NCBI RefSeq assembly: GCF_037935975.1
Contig: NZ_CP149817.1
Coordinates: 3,162,001 to 3,226,000 of the forward strand
Length of the DNA: 64,000 nt
Source: Teredinibacter turnerae
GTDB lineage: Bacteria > Pseudomonadota > Gammaproteobacteria > Pseudomonadales > Cellvibrionaceae
Direction: 5' to 3'
Shown here in pieces: positions 28,501-37,500 of this stretch; position 1 is the stretch's first letter; every line of letters starts with the position of its first letter. The notes under the pieces were generated by a model. The model worked only from the letters and a program-made list of their open reading frames with translations. It had not been told where the DNA came from and did not search any database. A program made the position numbers and the translations under genes.

Positions 28501-31500
28501 ACCCAGGCCATCGCCAACCGATCAATCTGCGACTTGGCAATAATGCTGTCCAGAAGCTCGCGGCGTTCGTCAGCATCGATTATTTTATTCAAGTCCTGCC
28601 CGTGCAGGGCGTTTTGTGTTTTTAGCGCCTTGTGTTCGTTCTCGCTCAGGAAACAATTCAACGCATCCAGTAACTCGCTCCAGGAATGCGTTACCACCGC
28701 CAGGCGCGCTGCGAGTTGGTCACGACCAACTTGAGAGCTGAATGCTAAACGATGCAAAAATTCAGGAGTTCGATCACTTTGCTTGGCCAACCAGTTCACA
28801 ACCGAGTTGGCATACCGTTGCAGACGCGGATAATCGTCCGCAGATAACAGGAATAATACAGGTCTGTCGGCATTCTTCAGGCTAACAGGTTCATGAATAA
28901 ATTCTTCAACCAACACGTGCGCATTTGAACCACCCGCGCCAAATGAACTGATGCCCGCACGACGCGGAGCTACGCCATCGCTTTCCCACGGCAATAACTC
29001 TTGCGGCACTTCCAACGGAGTTCCAGAAAAATTTATATTTTTATTCAGTTCGGACGAATGCAGTGAAGGCGCAATTTTGTTGTGCTTGAACTGCAACAGA
29101 ATTTTTGTAAGTGCGGCAATGCCAGCAGCAGATTCAAGGTGCCCGATATTACTCTTAACAGAGCCAAGCATACATCGGTAACTGTCTGGAATATTCCCAC
29201 CCGCGTGGTCTTTCAGTGCTCGCGTTAACCCCGCAACTTCAATAGGATCGCCCAATGAAGTACCTGTACCATGCGCTTCGATATAGGAAATTGAGGAAAT
29301 ATCCCAATTAGCTTGCGCCAGGGCGGATTTAATAACGGCCGTCTGGGCTTTCTGGCTCGGTACGGTGTAGCCGTTTGTTTTTCCACCGTGATTGAGTGCT
29401 GTCGCATGAATCACACCATAGACCTGATCGCCTGCTTCGATCGCTTTGCTTAATGGTTTTAGCAGAACAGCGCCAACACCTTCACCAGGAACATAGCCTG
29501 TACCACCTTCACCAAAAGAGCGGCAGCGTCCATCACTCGACAGGAATTGCTCCTGTGCGAGTAGCTCATATTTTAGTTTGTGCGTTGCTAGGTTGACGCC
29601 ACCGGCAATGGCAATATCACAGGCGTTGTTGTGAATGTGTTGACATGCCACTTGTAGTGCCGTGAGCGACGAAGAGCACATCGTGTCCAACGCCATACTC
29701 GGGCCGTGCAAATCAAAGGTATAGGAAACGCGGTTTGCTATTGAAGAGAACGACGAAGCAGGCTTGCCATATTGCAACTGCTGTTCAGAAACTTCCGTAT
29801 GTTCGTATAACCCCCACATCACCCCGACAAAAACGCCAACGGTGTATTGCGATAAACTCGCACGAGGGATGCCAGCATCCTCAAAACACTGCCAGGAGGT
29901 CTCCAGAAATAAACGCTCCTGCGGGTCCATCTTCTCAGCTTCACGCTGAGTAATTCTGAAAAAGTCTGGATCGAATTGATCCACAGCACCGAGGAAGCCA
30001 CCCCATTTGCTGTACACCTTACCTTTTTCCGTGCGGTCTTCACTGAAGTGCGTATTAAAATCCCAACGATCACTCGGCACTTCGACAATACAATCGCGAC
30101 CTTCTGCCAAATTGCGCCAATAGTCATCCAGATTATCCGCCTGGGGATAACGGCCGGACAAGCCAATGATGGCAATATTTTCCTGAACCGCAACATTGCC
30201 AAACCGGTGTCCACCACGCGCTCGTCGCTGCGGCATTCGTGTCTGTTGCGACAAGGTGGCTGCAGATTGGAGATTATCTTTGCCCGCTGAAACCGTCGTA
30301 TCAGCCTGAGAGTCCGGCAGAACACCAGCCACTGCGGCAATGCAGTCTCTCAGCGTGCCAAATTTAAATATTTTGTGCTGGGGGGCATCGGGGAAGAGCG
30401 CCTCGACGCCTGCGTCAATACGCATGGCTGCAACCGCATCAAGACCTAAATCCCGTAGCGGTGTGTCGAGCACTGTGTCTGACACAGTGCGGCCAAGCTC
30501 GCGCGCGAAGAGTTTCAGCAATGACTCAGCACGTAATAGCCCTTGCTCGTATTGATCTTCAACGACCCTCTCAGCAACTTCCGCAACAGGCGTAGAAACA
30601 GCCTCGGTCGCTACCACGGGCGAAGGTACGGACGTCAACTGGGGTACATTGATTCCAGTTCCGGGTGAGAGCTTAGTGGTAATATCCGCAGCGTGGTTTT
30701 CAGTAAAATACTCAGCAATTCCCGCCAAATCCTGAAATTCGTAGAACAATGTTTTAGGCACATCATCGCCAAACACCGCTTCCATTTTTTCGTTCATCGA
30801 CATGATGAGAACAGAGTCCACACCATATTTTTCCAGCGGCGTGTCGATATCAATATCCGGCTCTGGAATTTTCGTGGTTTCCGCCAACGCCTTGCGCAGA
30901 AAATCCGTCACGATGGACAGTGGATCACCGGCATCATCAGAAACTTTCCCACTGGTAGCATCTGCGGTCTGGACGCTGACAGAGGCCTGTACCGAGGCTG
31001 TTGCGGTCGTAGCGATTGTCGAAGCCGCACCAGAAAAATGTTCGCTGTAGTTTTCTTCAAAAAATTCTTTGAGTTCACTGATACGCTGATATTCAAAAAA
31101 CAACGTTTGAGGAATATCATCGCCGAATTTTTCACGCAAGCGCTCATTCATCGACATGATCATTACTGAGTCTATGCCATATTTTTCCAGCATTTCATCA
31201 GGGTCGATCTGGGATTCCGGCATTTGAGTCGCGCCCGCGACCAAGGTAGTGAGAAACGCAACCAGATCGGGCTTATCACTAACTTGTGGTGCAGCGACAA
31301 TGGGAGTTTTATGTACAACCGGCGCAGGTTCAGGCTTTTTGAGCGCAGCCATGGTGCTGGCATTTTTTCGCGCAGACGAAGGCTTGGCTTTAGTACCCGC
31401 AAGTCGGGCGACGTTTTGTACCGTAAAACCTTTCAAACAAACTAGCAACTCACCGCGGGCATCTCGCACATCAACATCGTAGCTTCGGCGATGATCCTGC

Positions 31501-34500
31501 AAACTGCCCTGCTGTAAGCGGGCGTGAACACGGCACAATCCGGTTACAGGTTTTCGTAGAATAATTTGCTCTACCGCGACAGGCAGCGGCATACCCTTGC
31601 CAATAGCGAAACCACCAACCGCGATAGCGACTCGAATAGCACCGTCCATTAATGCCGGTGTCAGCGTGTAAACGCCGACGGCTTCCGCTTTGGGAACAAC
31701 GGTGCCAAGCACTTCGGTTGCAGAATAATGCAGCGTTTCGATGACCTGAAAACTGGTGCCAAAATTAAAGCCCAGCTGAGCAAATGCGGTATTAATATCC
31801 GCATACTCTATTTTCGTGCCGCGTGCTTCAAGCGCATTGTAGTCAGGCTTTTCTATTGCCGCATCAAACTTGCGTGCTTCGGCAGCATCACACAAACCAG
31901 CAATTAACAAGCGGCCAGTACACACTATTTCCCGTTCGTCGTCGCCAGTGAATATTTCAAACTCGACTCCGTGGTTATCAATGTAAAGGCCGGTTTTAAC
32001 GATTACCGTCTCATCAGTATCAACGATAATGGGCTTAAGCCACTGGACGCTACTGAATCCGAGAATTTCACTATCAGTTGCCTGTTGCGCCGCTTCTAAT
32101 ACCATTTCGAGATAGGCCACGCCCGGCAATACACTGCTCTCTCCCACCTTGTGATCGCGCAAATAGCTGGCTGATGGCTGCAGCCATTTTTCAAATAGCT
32201 GTTCGTCAAAAGTCGATATATTTCTATCGATCAATGGCGACAAACAGGCGACCGAGGATGTAGTGCCATCGAAGGGTGCGTGTTCAATCCAATAACTGGA
32301 TTTCTCAAATGTGTACCCTGGCAACGAAATGCGCTTAACCAGATTCGGGTACAATCCAGACCAATTAATTTCATTGCCGGTTAGCCATTGGCGTGCGAGG
32401 GAAGTTAAATTACGGTTGCTAATTGCATCGCTGGCCGATAGCGAATCCTGCTCTCCTTGCCAGACAAATTTTCGATCTCGTTTTCCCCACCACCAGTTAG
32501 GCGCTTCTCGGTTTACCGAAAACGCGTGCAGTTTCTCCGAAAGATCAGCAACAGTGCTTGCAATAAATGCTAATCCGTAATCAAGATCGAGTCGCCCCAT
32601 GTGAAGCGTATGGGCAATCTGTTCGAGAGTGTAGCCCGGCTCATTCGCAATTCTCTCTGCAAGCTCAGCGGTGAGCATTCGCAGCGTTTTTTCGTTGCGG
32701 GCGGAAACCATTATCAGCTGGGGTTTATTGTCTGCCGTAAAACTGCGCTGCTCGACGTATTCCTGTAATATCAAGTGGCCATTCGCACCGCCGGCACCAA
32801 AAGAGCTAAGCGCTGCGAGACGAGGCTCATCATTGGGGCTCACCCAGTCGCCAAGTGCTTGTTGCACAACAAACGGACTGGTCTCGATTTTTGCGTATGG
32901 ATTTAATTCCGCCGAGTGTAATGAAGGCGCGATTTTTTTGTGCTGTAGCTGCAGCAGTATTTTGATAAGACCGGTAACCCCAGCCGCCGCTTCAGCGTGG
33001 CCAAGATTCGATTTTGCCGAGCCCAACGCGCAATACTGTGTGTCGGTCTGTTCAAACGCCTTGGTTAAACCTGCCACTTCAATCGGATCACCGAGACTGG
33101 TGCCAGTACCATGCGCCTCGACATAACTGATTTGACGAGGATTAATGCCAGCGGATTGAATAGCATCTTTAATCAAAGCTGCCTGGCGATTCGGGTTTGG
33201 TACTGTAAAGCCACTGGTGCGACCACCGTGGTTAATCGCTGTGCTTTTTATGATTGCATAGATGTTATCACCGTCGCGGAGGGCATCGACCTTGCGTTTG
33301 AGAATCACCGCACCGACGGCCTCCGCAGGCACATAACCGTCACCGCCTACACCGAAACTGCGACAGCGACCATCGCTCGACATAAAACGTCGATTGGACA
33401 GTAGCGTATACTTCGCGGGATGGAGTGAGAGATTCACCCCACCAGCAACACCTGCGTCGATCTCCCCCTTGTGCAGCGCATCAATCGCCAAATGAATTGC
33501 AGTTAACGAAGAGGAACAGGCGGTATCTATGGTGATACTGGGCCCGGAAAAATTAAACTGATAGGAAATGCGGTTGGCAACCGCCCAGTAATAGGAGTGC
33601 GGTGTAGCGCGTTCGCTTGGTGCGTTGTCCTCAATTCCATACAGGTTGTAGTCGCCCCACATAATGCCAGCGTAAACACCTACCGGGCTGTCGTATATAC
33701 CGCGTGCGGGTGCCAGCAACTCGGGGCGGTAGCCGGAATCTGCAATCGCCTGGGCGACAGTTTCCAAAAACAACCGCTCATGCGGGTCCATTTCTGCAGC
33801 TTCTTTTGGCGAGATACTGAAAAATAGTGGATCAAATTCATCGACTTTATTTATAAAGCCGCCCCACTTGCTATAGGTAAAACCGTTTTGCGGCGTACCC
33901 TCTAAAAAGAAGCGCTCCATATTCCAGCCACGTTCCGCTGGAATTTCAGTGACACAATCGACACCCGCCTTGAGGTTCTCCCAAAACTTGGCAGGATTTT
34001 CGGCCTGAGGGAACCGTCCTGACATACCGACGATAGCCACATCGCGATCTTGCGGTGCGAAAGGTGTCGCCCCACTTGATAAGTGTTGTGATGCAAAGCG
34101 TGATTTTACTGGCGGTACCTTCGCTAGAGCAGCAACCTGCTGGGTTGGCGCAGTCGTTGCGGCTGAAGTCTCGCCGCCAAACTGCGCCCCGTATTCCGCA
34201 AGAATAAAATCAGACAAATCATTCAGATTTTGGTATTCGAAAAATAAGGTGCGAGGCAGTCCTGCAAATGTTTTTTCCAATGCATTCACCATATCGATCA
34301 TCACGACCGAGTCGAAACCAAACGCTTGGAAACTACTGTTGAGATCAAAGCGATCTTCGGGCAGCTTTAGCTCAGCTGCGAAAACCTTACGCAAGAAACC
34401 AAAAACATCTTCTTTACTTGCTGTACCCTGAGCGTCAGAAACAGTTTTGGATTGGGTCGAGGCAATAGCGCTCTGACCTGCGTTTTTAACCCCAAGTACA

Positions 34501-37500
34501 TCACATACACGGGTTTGATCGCCTTCGAGCACGGCCATTTGCGGTATTGCATTGGTAACTGCAAAATCGAGCGCAGCGAGTCCTGACGGGTTGGAAAGCG
34601 GTGTGATACCAAAATTTTTGAAAAGGATTTCTTCTTCCTTTTCACCGAGCTGCATTCCACCATCCTTCCAGTAAGGCCAGTTAAGTGAAACAGCTATGCC
34701 GGACCGCTCGCCATTGACGGACATGCGGTTGCGATAGCGACTAAAGCAATCCTCAAATGCGTTGCCGTAACCGTAATCGCACTGCCCGAGATTCCCAAAT
34801 ATCCCGGTAACCGAAGAAAACAGAACAAAGACGTCCAGCGGCTGATCTTTCGTGGCCAGGTCCAGCGCTAATGTACCCCGCACCTTTGGACCGAGCACTC
34901 GCTGAAACGCATCCAGCGATTTTTTAATGATGAAATTATCTTCGATAACACCAGCAGAGTGAACAATGCCGTTAACGCCATGACCATCGGCATTGATTGA
35001 TTCTACCCAGCGAGAAACTGCGTCGAAATCTGCCGCATCCCCCTGCAGATAATTCACTTCAGCGCCATCAGTGCATTTTTCCCGCAGCTCATCCAAGCGG
35101 CCGTCTTTCAGTGGCGAGCGCCCGGTGAGATAGACCTTTGCCCTATAAGTTTCCAACAAATAACCCGCAACCAGCAGCCCCAAAGCTCCCAGCCCGCCGG
35201 TTATGATATACGCCCCACCCTTTTTAAAGCCGATGTGAGATGGCTCCGCACTAAGCTTTTCGAGTGATGCGTATTCGTTAAAGCGATAAAATTCTCGCGC
35301 AAAGCGCTGGTTTTGAAAGTACGCGAGATCAACGCGTTGATCGTCCACATACAGCTCGTTAACGATTTGCTGCTGGATACCTTTATCAGTGAAATCCAAT
35401 GATTCCAGCAGCACAGTCCGACCACTGTAAGTGGGCTTCTCAAGGCGTATGGTCTTATAGAAGCCGCTCAACCCTTGAACCAACGGATTACCTTCTCGGT
35501 AGTTCCCCGCAGCGACACTAACAAAGCGCAACTTACGAACCGGTTTAAACGCCGCCTTAACCAGGCAAAAGAGGGTTTCCGCTAATAACGTCGCGTCACT
35601 CAAGCTCGCGGCGGAGAAATCCGACACGGCAGGAACGTGATGCAGGAACAGTATTTTTTCTGGCAGTAAGGATTGCGCTTTTAAGCTCGCAAACACTTGC
35701 TCCAATTGATCTAGCTGCGTGCCCTGCGCGGTAAAATGATCATTGGGTAAGGTCGAAAAATCAGCCCCCAGACCGAGAGATGCCCAGCGAACACCATCAA
35801 ACAGTGAGGATTCACGCAGCTGTGCAAGCGCGGTTTCACACTGGGCGTGTTCAGCAACCAATAACACAACCGACTTATCAGCGCTCACTGAAGGCGTGTC
35901 GACCACATCCCAGTTAGGCGCATAGTAGCTATCATTTTCAGAGACCAGATTCGGTACGGCCACACTGTCTGCAACCGACTCCAGCGCCGGTGCGTCACCG
36001 TCAGCCGCACTCCGTGCTGTCGACCTAACGAGCTCGCGACAATTCAGACCGCGAATCCGCACTACCGGTGATACACTTCCAGCTCCAGGCTCTTCGTTGA
36101 AAAGCGCTATGTCGACTTTTACTGTATTTGTATTTTCAGCCGCGGCTTGGGCTTCCACTAATGCAAAGCACCGACTCGCAAGCCTGCCATTGAGCACCAA
36201 CTCGTCAATGGCAAACGGGAGTACCGTACTCTCGGCAGCCTGATCGTCACCCAAACCCGAAAGAAGAGAAACTGCAGCCTGAAGCGCGCCGTCCAGTAAG
36301 GATGGGTGCAAACGAAATTGTTGCGCTGTTTTTTCCGCTGCCTGAGGCAGAACCAACTCGACAAGGGCCGCGCCGCCGTTTACGCGATAGCTGGCGATAG
36401 ATTGATGAATGATACCGTAGCCAAATCCACAGTCGGTTAAAAACTGGTAAACCGCATCTGACTCAATGGGGGAAACAGAAGCGAAGTTTTCATCGACCTC
36501 AAATGGCTCAATGACCTGCTCGATAATTGCAGCTTCGCCTTCGCAGTTGGTGTCGACCACCCCAGACTCGAATCCGCTGACAACTTCGAAGCTGACACTG
36601 GATAGAGGCTCTGGAACACGAAACCCTGGCGGTGTTGGAAACAATTTAAACTGCACACTGGCCGCTACGTCTTTGCTGATAAACGGACGGAGAAAGACGA
36701 CATCACGCAACTCAATGCTCAGCTGCTGCGTATCCAAGTCCAGTTCGGACGCGCGTACAAGCGTGTCGCAAGCCATTTCCAGATAGGCTGCGGCAGGAAG
36801 TAATTTCTTTCCTTGTACCTGGTGATCCCGGAGGAAAAATTCACGGCCCGTGAACAAACTTGTATAGCGTTGCTCGTCCAGGTTGGAGGTGTTCTCATGC
36901 ACCAGCGGATGCAGCATTGCGCCCGCGCGCGATACCTGGTTCTCGCCCTCCCCCAGCCAATAGGATTGCTGGTCAAACACATAGGTCGGCAGCGCAGTGC
37001 GCACCCATTTTGTACGCTCGTGTAGCTTTGAAAACGCAATATTTGCACCTCGCAAATACGCGTCTTGTAATGCACTTAAGCTTTCCGCAGAAATCGCTTT
37101 TTTGCTGGATGACCCAATGTTTGAAATAAGCGCACTCGACTCTTCGGTCGCCTTCGCTATGGCTTGTGCATCGTCTAGATTAATGATCGACGTGAAGTTG
37201 TCGCCACCGTCCAAGTCATCAGTCAACGCAGCTTTCAGCTCATCCAGATCCTTAACAATATAAGCACTGCGAACCGTGTGGTGATCACGACCGACAGCCA
37301 AGGTCGCCGCAATATCAAGCAACCTACAGCTGATTCCGCGGTTCTCCAGCCAGTCCTTAAGCTGACGCTTGAGACCGTCAAGACTCAACTGGCTTTTAGC
37401 GGAAAGCACAATCAGCTGGGGGCTGGCGGACAGCTTGCGCGGCGGCTTCAATTTCGGTGGCTGCTCCAGCACTATATGCGCATTGGTTCCACCAAAGCCA

